DNA of 64,000 nt from Xanthomonas sp. AM6 (GTDB lineage: Bacteria; Pseudomonadota; Gammaproteobacteria; Xanthomonadales; Xanthomonadaceae): the NCBI RefSeq assembly GCF_025665335.1, contig NZ_CP106869.1, positions 3,002,501 through 3,066,500 on the forward strand, given 5' to 3'. The notes below the pieces were generated by a model, which was not told the DNA's origin, did not search any database, and saw only the letters and a program-made list of their open reading frames with translations. How positions within the stretch are numbered: the stretch's first letter is position 1; each line of letters opens with the position of its first letter. The position numbers and the translations under genes were made by a program. Of the stretch, positions 22,001-29,519 are shown one piece after another.

Positions 22001-23411
22001 TGCGGTCGTAGGCGCGCAGCAGTGCGTCCACGTCGGCGCTGGCGTAGCGCGCCAGCTGCGCCGCCACCGACGGCGGCCCGCCGTGCAGCTGGTAGGCGCG
22101 CCACGCGGCGGCGCTGAGGTACTGGGCATAGGAATTGGACCAGTTCTCCGGCGCGCCGGGATTGTCCACGTACTTGCCGCCGCCGGCGGTTTCGCCCGCG
22201 CCCAGCCACGAGCCGTAGGCATAGCTGGGATCGCGCAGGTACTTGAGGTCGTCGATGAACATGCCGGTGGTCAGCACGATCGCGTTGTCGTAGCCGAGCA
22301 CGCCTTCGATCGCCACCGGGAACTGGTAGTCGTTGCCGGGCACCGCGGCGTCGAGGAAATTGAAGCGCAGCAGCCACCAGCGGTAGAACAACGTCTTGTC
22401 GATGTTGTCCTCGGGCGTGTCCAGGTACGGCAGGGTGTCGGCCCACCAGCGGTTGTAGGCGACCACGTGCTCGGTGTACGCCTGCTGCGGCGATTGCGCG
22501 GCGATGCGCCGGTACGCCTGCAGCGAGGTGGGCAGCTCGCGGGTGACCAGTCCCAGTTGCACCTTCAGCGCGGCCGCCTCGCCGTTCGCCGGCAGCGCCA
22601 CGCGACGCGCGATGGAACCGCCGTCGACCGCGAAGCCGTCGCCGGACAGGCGCGGGAACACGGTGGTGATCGCATTATGGGTAGCGAACGCGCCGGTCAG
22701 TTCGGCGCCGTCGGCATGCGTGGCCATCGGCGAGGTCGCGCGCAGCACCAGCGTGCGCGCCTTGCCGTCGCTGCTGGACAGCGTGGCCTGCGCCACCGCC
22801 ACGTTCTGCTCGCTGATGAACTTGACCAGGCGCAGCCGCACGCCGGCGCCTGGGTCGGCATAGACGCTGCTGAAGTAGCTCGGCGTCTGCCGCCGCTGCG
22901 CGCTGTCCTCGACCAGTTGCAGCGGCTTGCCGTCGATCTCCGCCTGCAACCGGAACAGCGCATCGTGGCCGGTCTTGTGCACGTAGGCGACGTCGCCGAC
23001 GAAGCCCGGCTGCTGCGGCTCGTGCGTGTACATGTAGGCGGCGCGGCCGCGGCTGAACAGCCAGTTGTTGCTGTCGTCGAATCCGCCGCCGGTGCCGCTG
23101 CGCGCGAGCATGCGGTCGATCCAGAAATCCTTGCCCGGCGCGGTGCCGGCGCCGGCCGCCAGGTCGGCGGCGAACACCCGCTGCAGATGGCCGCCCGGCG
23201 CGAAGGCGACGCCGCTGTCCGGCAGCGGCCGCGCGTCGCCCTTGAAACGCGGGTAGCCCAGCGCGGCGTTGCTGGCCTGCAATCCTTCGCCGTCGCTTAC
23301 CGCGCCCGCCACCGTGGCGACCGCGGCGCTCAGCAGCGCCGCGGCCAGCGCCACCGCGGCGCGGCGCCGCCTGCCCGGCACGGCCCTGCCGCCGCCCGCC
23401 GCCAGGCTCAA
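19080..23411 (-). CDS. Large exported (alpha/alpha)6 glycosidase, candidate GH121 beta-L-arabinobiosidase
   Basis: A 1443-residue exported protein. Domain order: N-terminal beta region; (alpha/alpha)6-type domain (about 310-720) with YNRWWADTLPYLDTP, YRWWLLRFNFLD and VLGYDNAIVLTTGMFIDDL; a discoidin-like domain (about 880-1020); an Ig/PKD-like segment; a second beta-sandwich like that of the GH43 neighbour; and two or more Ig-like group 4 repeats. The layout and the setting between GH43 and a TBDR suggest GH121 (HypBA2), but other clan members such as GH142 are possible. I place the start at TTG 23411: AGGA lies 7 nt upstream, it overlaps the TBDR3 stop, and it gives a good signal peptide (RRRRAAVALAAALLSAAVAT). 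No ATG fits. Confidence 0.6.
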   Translation of the reverse strand: MSLAAGGGRAVPGRRRRAAVALAAALLSAAVATVAGAVSDGEGLQASNAALGYPRFKGDARPLPDSGVAFAPGGHLQRVFAADLAAGAGTAPGKDFWIDRMLARSGTGGGFDDSNNWLFSRGRAAYMYTHEPQQPGFVGDVAYVHKTGHDALFRLQAEIDGKPLQLVEDSAQRRQTPSYFSSVYADPGAGVRLRLVKFISEQNVAVAQATLSSSDGKARTLVLRATSPMATHADGAELTGAFATHNAITTVFPRLSGDGFAVDGGSIARRVALPANGEAAALKVQLGLVTRELPTSLQAYRRIAAQSPQQAYTEHVVAYNRWWADTLPYLDTPEDNIDKTLFYRWWLLRFNFLDAAVPGNDYQFPVAIEGVLGYDNAIVLTTGMFIDDLKYLRDPSYAYGSWLGAGETAGGGKYVDNPGAPENWSNSYAQYLSAAAWRAYQLHGGPPSVAAQLARYASADVDALLRAYDRNGNGLIEYDWAAMTGNDADAVSFDWAKRHGQIRMDRSESAYVYANALAAAQAAQLSGDTATAARMQALAAKIRRAVLDVLWQDRSAAADGMGLHGDLLKQRQADGARLPVDWKETNNYYPFSVGLMPKRGEADDDPKYVRALRLFADARQYPIFPFYTANQADQQARGAGGSNNFSVINSTVAFRLLGSALRDYPSPYLDAASYRKLLYWNAWAHYIDGDNRYPDQNEFWAQGSAADGGHIGYRSWIHHTQLGATNFTVIEDAMGLRPRSDARIELYPIDIGWDHFAADGLRYRDRDLSIVWDRDGRHYGGAVPKGYSVYLDGRLAFTVDRLAHVLYDPASGQVQALPDAVNADAAQVRVLASHARALQTPAQVRFAADARIAAVLADAGVDTTLPATARNLAQGAAVSASYAADGFAAAAAVDGSTANEPFWGTVGSPSHSDWIELDLGRPQTLDDVRLYFYRSSSPPGEQHGFPSGTRAGYAPPWLYVLQYFDGHAWKAVPGQVRDASIAQGNRNRVRFPPLRVQRLRVLVTHAGALRTGIKEIQAYASGAAPPVARPNQAPQVEAWQQDGAGGGALRLVGLVGDDALPHGTLALHWRVLQAAPGGAAIFDDPQAASTGVRFTAPGAYILRLQADDGALQGHADVAVVAAPVPAGQGLQVQGEAEASAQFTAGHHRLQALNDGVLPEPGQMPSADRRWGSWGRAQPASVWVQYQWRQAQRVNGAALYFWDDQPEGGVAPPRTWTLQYRDGDQWRDIAVRGGYPVAGGGAPSRVAFAPVTTTALRAVLDTAAQGGGHAAVGIDEWQVFAERANGTEPVDVRVAPGETPALPQRIAGYFADGSWAWLGVRWPQLEPASLAGEGRVQVQGLADGGVPVAASVWVRASVPGQINTVQAPPPLHVRAGQVPALPEYVSVQYNDGSRERVPVQWPPLAPAAYAAPGSTSIVGTAQGRGGSGQLPVRLQIVVDAAVAP

Positions 23412-26245
23412 AACTCGGTCCTGAGCCGCGCCCAGAAATACCGCCCCAGCGTGTCGTAGGTGAACGCGTCGGTGTTGGCCGCGCTGGCGTAGCCGTAGTA
23501 CTGCGGCGGCTTGCGGTTGCCGACGTTGTTCGCGCCAGCCGACAGCGTGGTGTGCAGGCTTTCGAACTTCCGGCTCAGCGACACGTCGTGGTAGGTCACC
23601 GTGCCGACCCGGAAATAGACGCAGCTGCCGTCGGCGGCGGTGTTCACGCAGAAGTCCTCGTAGGCGCTGCCGACCGTGGTCGGACCGAGCAGGCGCGTGT
23701 TCCAGCTCGCGTGCCACGGCCCGTTGTCCCAGCCCAGGTTGAAGCTGGCGCGCCAGCGCGGCATGTTGCCGTAGCTGGAGGTCTCGCCGACGTAGTTGTG
23801 GCTGTCGCCGCTGAAGGTGTAGCTGGACAGGAACGTGGCGTCCACGCCGGCCTGGAAGCTGCCCCAGGCGGTGTCGCGCAGTGCGTACTTGATGCCGATG
23901 TCGTAGCCGCGGATGTCGACCTTGCCGCTGTTGATCGCGAACGGCACGGTCACGCTGACCAGCTGCCCGCTGGCGTTGCGCTGGATCAACGGACAGTACG
24001 CGCTCTGGCCGTCGTAGCAGTTCTGCAGCACCTGGTCCAGGCCGGAGCCGTTGATCATGTCGTCGAGCGTGACCCGCCAGCTGTCCAGGTTCAACGACAA
24101 TCCCTCCGCCCAGCCCGGATCGTAGACCGCGCCGAGGTTGTAGGAACGGCCCTGCTCGGGCTTGATCGCGAACCCAGCGTTGGCCGAACCGGTGGTCAGC
24201 ACGGTGAACGAGGAGGTGTTGGCGAAGCTGCCGTCGGTGGGCACGTTGGCGCAGGCCGCGGGATTGCCGCCGCCGGTGTAGCCGACGCACGGATCGGTGA
24301 AGTCGCCGGTGGCGTCGACCACCGCGTTGAACGGCGAGCCGTACAGGTCGCCCAGCGCCGGCGCGCGGAACACCTCCGAGCCGGTGGCGCGGATCAGCAG
24401 GTTGTCGATCGGCCGCCATTCCAGCGCGATCTTGCTGTTGGTGGTGTCGCCCCAGTAGTCGTACTTGGAATAGCGCGTGCCCAGGTTGAGGTTCAGCGCC
24501 TGCGCGCCGGGCAGGTCCTTGAGCAGCGGGATCAGCACTTCGGCGTAGGCCTCCTTGATGGTCTCGTCGTGGCCCTGGTTCATGATGCAGCCGTCGTTGT
24601 AGTCGCAGTTGCCGCCCGCATCGGCGGCGGCGACCGGATTGCTGGTGCCCTGCGAGAAATCGTTCTTGCGCAACGACAAGCCGAACGCGGCCTGCACCAT
24701 GCCTGCCGGCATCTTGAACAGGTCGCCGTTGACGCTGGCCTCGGCGAACTTCATCGTGCTCTCGTCGATCAGGTCGACCGCGCTCTGGGTGGCCTTGATC
24801 GCGGCGATGGTCGCCGGGTCGTCCGGGTTGAACACGTTGATCGGGGTGCAGCCGGCGATCACGTTGCCGGGCGTGCCGCACTTGACCACGCCGTCGCTGT
24901 CCAGGAACGAAGCGCCGGCCGCGTTGTTCAGCGCCGAGGTGATCGAGAAGCCGTTGCGCACCAGGGTGTCCTTGTAGCGCGCATAGCCGGCCGCCGCGTC
25001 CCATTGCCAGCTGCTGCTGTCGGCGAACTTGCCGCGCAGCCCGGCCACGATGTTGGTCTGGTACATGGTCGAGGAATAGACGCGGGTATTGGCCGGCACC
25101 GAGCGCAGCAGGTAGCGCGACAGGTCGGCGCCGAACGGGTTGTAGTAGTTCTGCGCGGCGTTGGGCAGCTCCAGGCCGTAGGCGGTCAGCTGCGAGGTGG
25201 TCTCGCTGCGGGTCCAGAACATGTCCAGGTAGCCCTGCACGTTCGGGGTGAAATCGAAGCTGGCGTGCGCGGAGAAGTTGGTGCGCTGCACCGGGGTGAT
25301 CAGGTATTGGCCAGTGTAGGAGTTGTAGCCCTCCACCGCCTGGTCGTAGGGATGGAAGTCGCCGGCGTCGACCGCGCCGGGCGCCAGGCCGCTGTTCGGG
25401 GTCAGCACGCGGCCGTCGCCGAGGAAGGCGCGGGTGCCGTTGCCGCGGCGTTCCACCACCTGGCCGTTGAGATAGTTCACCGCGGTCCTGGCGTAGCTGC
25501 GGTCCGCGTCGAACAGCGCGTTCATCGAGCTGCGGCTCAGGCCCAGGATCAGCCCGCCGCGCTCCCAGGTCTTGCCCCACTCCAGGCCGACCGAGCGGCG
25601 GTTGCCGTCGCCGTGGGTGCTCTGGCCGTAGTCGACGGTGGCCGCGGCGCCGTCGTACTTGTCCTTGAGGATGATGTTGACCACGCCGGCGATCGCATCG
25701 GAGCCGTACACCGAGGAGGCGCCGTCGGTCAGCACCTCGATGCGCTCGACCATCGCCGCCGGGATCGCGTTGATGTCCACGCCCGGCGCGGCGGAGACGC
25801 TGCTGGCCGGCCCGGCCATGCGGTGGCCGTTGACCAGCACCAGGGTGCGCTCGGCGCCGAGGTTGCGCAGCGACACCAGCGCGCGGCCATGGCTGAAGCC
25901 GGAGTTGAGCGAGATGTTGGGCATGTTGCCGGCCATCGCCGGCAGCTGCTGCAGCAGTTGCCCGAGCGTGTTCTGGCCGCTGTCCTCGATCCGCTGCCGG
26001 TCGATGGTGATCACCGGGCTGGCGGTCTCCGCATCGACGCGGCGGATGTGGCTGCCGGTCACGGTGACCCGTTCCAGCGTGGTCGCCGCCGCGTCTTCGC
26101 CGGCGCCGGCGTCCTGCGCCGCTGCGGCCGGCGCAGCCGCGGCCACGACCAGGGCGGTACAGATCGCCGCAGCCAGCGGGCCGCGCCGCTGCGCGTGGCG
26201 CCAGGACGACGGGAACAGCGCTGCGCGTTCAGACAAAGACGACAT
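23408..26245 (-). CDS. TonB-dependent outer-membrane receptor (TBDR3)
   Basis: Predicted TonB-dependent importer of 945 residues, first gene of the TBDR3-GH121-GH43-S9 operon. Signal peptide AAAICTALVVAAAAPAAAAQ, TonB-box-like TTLERVTVTGSH, plug with LLQQLPAMAGN, RTLVLVNGHRMA and IEVLTDGASSVYGSDAIAGVVN, and a barrel ending YFWARLRTEF. Plug and barrel resemble TBDR1 throughout, and both have CAGGAGATTCC directly before the ATG, suggesting duplication. The stop codon is embedded in the TTG start of the next gene (TTTTGA), so receptor and enzyme translation are coupled. Substrate inferred: arabinosylated hydroxyproline peptides or oligosaccharides. Confidence 0.93.
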   Translation of the reverse strand: MSSLSERAALFPSSWRHAQRRGPLAAAICTALVVAAAAPAAAAQDAGAGEDAAATTLERVTVTGSHIRRVDAETASPVITIDRQRIEDSGQNTLGQLLQQLPAMAGNMPNISLNSGFSHGRALVSLRNLGAERTLVLVNGHRMAGPASSVSAAPGVDINAIPAAMVERIEVLTDGASSVYGSDAIAGVVNIILKDKYDGAAATVDYGQSTHGDGNRRSVGLEWGKTWERGGLILGLSRSSMNALFDADRSYARTAVNYLNGQVVERRGNGTRAFLGDGRVLTPNSGLAPGAVDAGDFHPYDQAVEGYNSYTGQYLITPVQRTNFSAHASFDFTPNVQGYLDMFWTRSETTSQLTAYGLELPNAAQNYYNPFGADLSRYLLRSVPANTRVYSSTMYQTNIVAGLRGKFADSSSWQWDAAAGYARYKDTLVRNGFSITSALNNAAGASFLDSDGVVKCGTPGNVIAGCTPINVFNPDDPATIAAIKATQSAVDLIDESTMKFAEASVNGDLFKMPAGMVQAAFGLSLRKNDFSQGTSNPVAAADAGGNCDYNDGCIMNQGHDETIKEAYAEVLIPLLKDLPGAQALNLNLGTRYSKYDYWGDTTNSKIALEWRPIDNLLIRATGSEVFRAPALGDLYGSPFNAVVDATGDFTDPCVGYTGGGNPAACANVPTDGSFANTSSFTVLTTGSANAGFAIKPEQGRSYNLGAVYDPGWAEGLSLNLDSWRVTLDDMINGSGLDQVLQNCYDGQSAYCPLIQRNASGQLVSVTVPFAINSGKVDIRGYDIGIKYALRDTAWGSFQAGVDATFLSSYTFSGDSHNYVGETSSYGNMPRWRASFNLGWDNGPWHASWNTRLLGPTTVGSAYEDFCVNTAADGSCVYFRVGTVTYHDVSLSRKFESLHTTLSAGANNVGNRKPPQYYGYASAANTDAFTYDTLGRYFWARLRTEF

Positions 26246-26581
26246 CGGAATCTCCTGGGGCGGGCGACGCATGGCGATCGGCAGGGCCGGCGCGCCCATC
26301 CCCAGGCGGCCGTCCCCATCGCCACGGTCGTTGGCGAGTACGGAAGGACGTCGTCGTGGCGCGCGGCTGGCAGGACATTCCCGTCGTCGCGCGCACGGCG
26401 ACGCGGGTGACTGCGCGTTGCGTGCGGCACTGCTTCGTGCAGGAATCTCCCCCGGAGAATTCACTGCACGGCCACAATGTGCGCGTAGGGTGACGGCCCC
26501 GTCTTGTCGTATTTATCGGGAAAATGTGCGGAATATCGCACTGCGCGGCGCGCAGCGGGACGTTTCCGACTTTTTCGCCAC
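26246..26581. other. Gene-free leader and promoter region of TBDR3
   Basis: No gene seen. It holds the regulatory element copy B (26501-26540), the CACAATGTGC block (26473-26482) and about 230 nt of leader before the TBDR3 ATG. The stop of the 789-residue protein is at 26582, so the element sits only 41 nt beyond that gene. Confidence 0.6.
26501..26540 (-). promoter_or_regulatory. Shared island regulatory element, copy B (TBDR3 operon)
   Basis: Plus strand GTCTTGT (26501-26507), 19 nt, TGCGGAATATCGCA (26527-26540). In gene direction TGCGATATTCCGCA, 19 nt, ACAAGAC. The dyad is GTGCG-N6-CGCAC, the best-formed copy. An AT-rich GATAAAT lies between the two blocks and could be a -10 for sigma-70. 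CACAATGTGC lies 18 nt downstream of the ACAAGAC block, against 17 nt in copy A. Confidence 0.7.
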
Positions 26582-28951
26582 TCAGCCGTAGGCGGCCGAA
26601 ATCGTCATTTGCCGCGCGGCGCCGGCAGGCACCGCCACGCGCTCGTTGCGCGGCCCGGACACCGCCACCGCGCGCCCGTCGATCCGCACCTCGCGCAGCT
26701 GCGTGCCGGCCGGCACGCGCAGGGTCAGCCAGGTCCGCGCCGGCGCCTGCGCCGGCAGGGTCAGCGTGCCTTCGATGCGCTTGCGCGCCGGATCGCCGCG
26801 CAGGGCCAGCGACACCGGGCCCCAGCGGGTCGGCGCGGCCTCGATCGCGATCGCCTCGCCGCTGCCCAGCCACGCGCGCGGCAGCGCGCGCGCTAGGAAC
26901 AGTCCCTCGCCGGCGCTGTCCTCGAACACCAGCATCCAGCGCAGCAGCAGCGGGATGGTCATCTGCGCCGGGATGCAGAACAGCGGCATGCCGCCGGTGA
27001 TGCCGCTGACCTCGCCGGCGGTCCAGCTGCCGCGGGTGTGCACGTGGTAGCGGTGCGCGTACAGGAACAGCAGGTATTCCTCGATCCGGTCCAGGCGCAG
27101 CAGCTGCTGCGCGTAGCCATAGGAGATGAAGCCGAGCAGGTCGCGGCCTTCCGGCGTGGGCGGGGCGATGTTGCCGACCACGCCCAGGCTGGTGCCGCCG
27201 TGGCCGCGCACGCAGTCGATGACCAGGTGCGCCAGATCGTCGGGCAGCACGTCGGCCTGCAGCAGTTCGGCGTAGACCCGGTGCGGCCAGCCCTGTTCGC
27301 TGGGCTTTTCCTGCAGCAGCGACTGGCGGAAGGTCAGCGTCACCCCCGGCAGCGGGCCGATGTAGGGCGGGCTCAGGTCGCGGCGGATGTTGCCGCGCAG
27401 GGTCTTGTGCAGCTGCGCGGTGAGCTGCCGCGCGCGCCGCTGCCATTGCGCCGCGGTGCCCTGCGCGCCCGCGCCGGCGATCGTGGTCCACACCGCGGCG
27501 ATGTCCTGCCAGCCGCGCACGGCCAGCGCGCTGTTGGCGTAGTACGGCTTCCACCACAGCGTGGGATCGGGGAACAGGCAGGCGTCGGATTCGTTCCAGC
27601 CGTGGATCAGGCCGTACCCAGGCGCCTTGGCCGGCAGTTGCAGGCTCGCGTCGTGCAGTTCCAGCAGGAGTTGCGCGGTGGCCTCGATCTTGCCGCGGTG
27701 CTTGCGCAGCAGCGCCGCATCGCCGGTGTAGCGCAGGTAGCGCGCCAGCAGCGACAGGGTCAGGCCGAACTGGCCGGTCTCCGCGCCGCGCATGTTGACC
27801 ATGCCGTCGTCCTGCACGAAGTCGCTGAAATAGCCGTCGAGCACCGCCGCGGCCTGCGCGAAGCGGCCCCACTCCAGGTTCGCGTACAGCGAGCTGGTGA
27901 AGGTGTCCTGGAAACCGTCGTATTCGTTGCCGTAGTAGTCGCGGTCCACCGCGCCGTATTTCGGATAGGTGCCGCCGGGGCGCACCACCAGCTCGCGGGC
28001 GAAGGCGAAGCGCGCCATGTCGCTCCAGCTGGGGTCGGGCAGCGTCGCCTGCACGGTGTCGGCCAGCAGCCCCTGCCAGTAGCCGGCGAAGGCGAGCAGG
28101 CCGCGGTAGAAGTCCTCGGCGCTGCGCGGGCCGCGCCGCGGCGGATAGTCGGGGTAGCTGTAGCCGTACACCACCTTGGTCACCTTGCCGTGCTCGACCA
28201 GCGCGCTGCGGTGCCAGGTCTGCACGATGAAGCGGTCGGTGGCCAGCACGTCGGCGAACAGCAGCACGTCGTAGTAGCGGCCCTCGCCGGCCGGCACCAC
28301 CTTGCGCACCGCCGGCATCCAGCCGCCGATCAGGCCCTCGTGGCGGCGTTCCACCAGTTCGGCCTTGCCCAGGTCGGGAAACGCGTGCAGCGCGCGATAG
28401 CAGCGGGTGCGCCCGTCCGGGTACACCGGCATGGTGTCGGCGCATTCGCGGGTGCCGACGAAAGTGGTCCACGGCAGGCGGCCGTTGTAGTCCTTCGGAT
28501 CCAGCTTGGAGGCCGGCGGCGGCGCCGCGTCGCGCACCTCCTCCGGGCGCGGATCGCCGTCGCGCAGCAGGCGGTCGGCGAGCAGGTCGGCCTCGGCCAT
28601 CGCCACCTCGGCCAGCTGCATGCCGAAGTACGGCGGCTGCGCGCTGGGGTAGACCGGTTCGGTGCGCTTGCCGAGCACCAGCGCGCCGCCCGGGCCGAGC
28701 AGGGTCAGGTCGCCGTCGGCGCTGCGCAGGTCCTCGTACACCTGCCATTGCGCGCCGGCCTCGACGAAGCGGCATTGCAGGGTGTGGCCGGCCAGCGCGT
28801 CGGCGGCCAGCGGCTGCAGCCGTGGTGCGGCGGGCGCGGGCGCCGTCGCCGGTGCCGCGTTGGCGGACGCCGCGACGCTGCCGGCGAGCGCCTCGACCCC
28901 GGCCACCGCGCCGACCGCCAGCCCCTGTCGCAGGAAATCTCTCCGATCCAT
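26582..28951 (-). CDS. Tat-exported 789-residue protein, candidate unassigned (alpha/alpha)6 glycosidase
   Basis: I do not recognise the family. The N-terminus is a clear Tat signal (MDRRDFLRQGLAVGAVAG). Residues about 40-330 look like a beta-rich domain, about 330-680 like repeated amphipathic helices of an (alpha/alpha)6 barrel (YGNEYDGFQDTFTSSLYANLEWG, LIHGWNESDACLFPDP, LLGFISYGYAQQLLRL), and the last 100 like a small beta-sandwich. Candidate acidic catalytic residues sit in EYDGFQD and HGWNESD. It has its own copy (C) of the island regulatory element 53 nt upstream, so it belongs to the regulon. An exported sugar-active enzyme is the likeliest role; the substrate is unknown. Confidence 0.7.
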   Translation of the reverse strand: MDRRDFLRQGLAVGAVAGVEALAGSVAASANAAPATAPAPAAPRLQPLAADALAGHTLQCRFVEAGAQWQVYEDLRSADGDLTLLGPGGALVLGKRTEPVYPSAQPPYFGMQLAEVAMAEADLLADRLLRDGDPRPEEVRDAAPPPASKLDPKDYNGRLPWTTFVGTRECADTMPVYPDGRTRCYRALHAFPDLGKAELVERRHEGLIGGWMPAVRKVVPAGEGRYYDVLLFADVLATDRFIVQTWHRSALVEHGKVTKVVYGYSYPDYPPRRGPRSAEDFYRGLLAFAGYWQGLLADTVQATLPDPSWSDMARFAFARELVVRPGGTYPKYGAVDRDYYGNEYDGFQDTFTSSLYANLEWGRFAQAAAVLDGYFSDFVQDDGMVNMRGAETGQFGLTLSLLARYLRYTGDAALLRKHRGKIEATAQLLLELHDASLQLPAKAPGYGLIHGWNESDACLFPDPTLWWKPYYANSALAVRGWQDIAAVWTTIAGAGAQGTAAQWQRRARQLTAQLHKTLRGNIRRDLSPPYIGPLPGVTLTFRQSLLQEKPSEQGWPHRVYAELLQADVLPDDLAHLVIDCVRGHGGTSLGVVGNIAPPTPEGRDLLGFISYGYAQQLLRLDRIEEYLLFLYAHRYHVHTRGSWTAGEVSGITGGMPLFCIPAQMTIPLLLRWMLVFEDSAGEGLFLARALPRAWLGSGEAIAIEAAPTRWGPVSLALRGDPARKRIEGTLTLPAQAPARTWLTLRVPAGTQLREVRIDGRAVAVSGPRNERVAVPAGAARQMTISAAYG

Positions 28952-29004
28952 GTCCCGTCCCCGATGAGCAATAGCGCATCATCGTGCGCCGCAGGCGCGG
29001 CGAC

Positions 29005-29044
29005 GTCTTGTGCGCTGTGCCGAGGATCGGTGCGGAAAATCGCA
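29005..29044 (-). promoter_or_regulatory. Shared island regulatory element, copy C (789-residue protein)
   Basis: Plus strand GTCTTGT (29005-29011), 19 nt, TGCGGAAAATCGCA (29031-29044). In gene direction TGCGATTTTCCGCA, 19 nt, ACAAGAC. It is 53 nt from the ATG, the shortest leader of the set. No other gene reads away from it, so it must serve this gene. Confidence 0.7.
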
Positions 29045-29087
29045 TAGCCGGACGAGGTGGAAGCGGCGGCACGCGGCTCCGCGCGCG

Positions 29088-29200
29088 CCCTCATCCGCCC
29101 GTTCGGGACCTTCCTCGAAAGGGGGCCATGGGCCGAGGGAGAGAGCTGAAGCAAGCCTGCCTAGCCCTTTCGGGGCACCACTCTTCCGGTGGAGAAGCGA
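29088..29200. repeat. Degenerate remnant of the composite palindromic intergenic repeat
   Basis: Contains decayed versions of CCCTCATCCGCCCCTTCGGG and CTTCTCCCGGTGGGAGAAGG (here TCATCCGCCCGTTCGGGACC and CCACTCTTCCGGTGGAGAAG). Intact copies lie at 35009-35143 and 48590-48723. Confidence 0.55.
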
Positions 29201-29210
29201 GCGGCGCGAC

Positions 29211-29519
29211 TCAGGCGAGGATGTCGAGCAGGCTGCCGATGGTGTCGTCGGCCGCGCGCAGCACGCGCGCGTTGGCCTGGAAGTCGTTGCGTGCCGACAG
29301 CCCGCCGACCATGTCGTCGACCAGGTCGCTGCCCTCGCCGCCGGCCGCCTGCACCTGGACGCGCACGCCGCCCCCGGCCGCTTCCTGGTTGGCCGTGACC
29401 TGGCGCTGGAAGCCCTCGGTGGCGGCGTTGGCCACGTTGTGCGCGCGCGCCTGCAGCCCGGACGCGGCGGCGCGCATGCCGGACAGGGCGATCGAGGACA
29501 CCGAGGCGATGGAACTCAT
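29211..29519 (-). CDS. Orphan flagellar basal-body rod-like protein
   Basis: A 102-residue protein with the FlgB/FlgC/FlgG-type N-terminus: SSIALSGMRAAASGLQARAHNVANAATEGFQRQ, including the ANxxTxGF-like signature of rod and hook proteins. The C-terminus (LVDDMVGGLSARNDFQANARVLRAADDTIGSLLDIL) matches the C-terminal helix of the same family, with the middle domain missing. So both coiled-coil ends of a rod protein are fused directly. No other flagellar gene is nearby. Short proteins of this kind occur as orphans in several gammaproteobacteria; whether it assembles into flagella is unknown. Confidence 0.75.
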   Translation of the reverse strand: MSSIASVSSIALSGMRAAASGLQARAHNVANAATEGFQRQVTANQEAAGGGVRVQVQAAGGEGSDLVDDMVGGLSARNDFQANARVLRAADDTIGSLLDILA

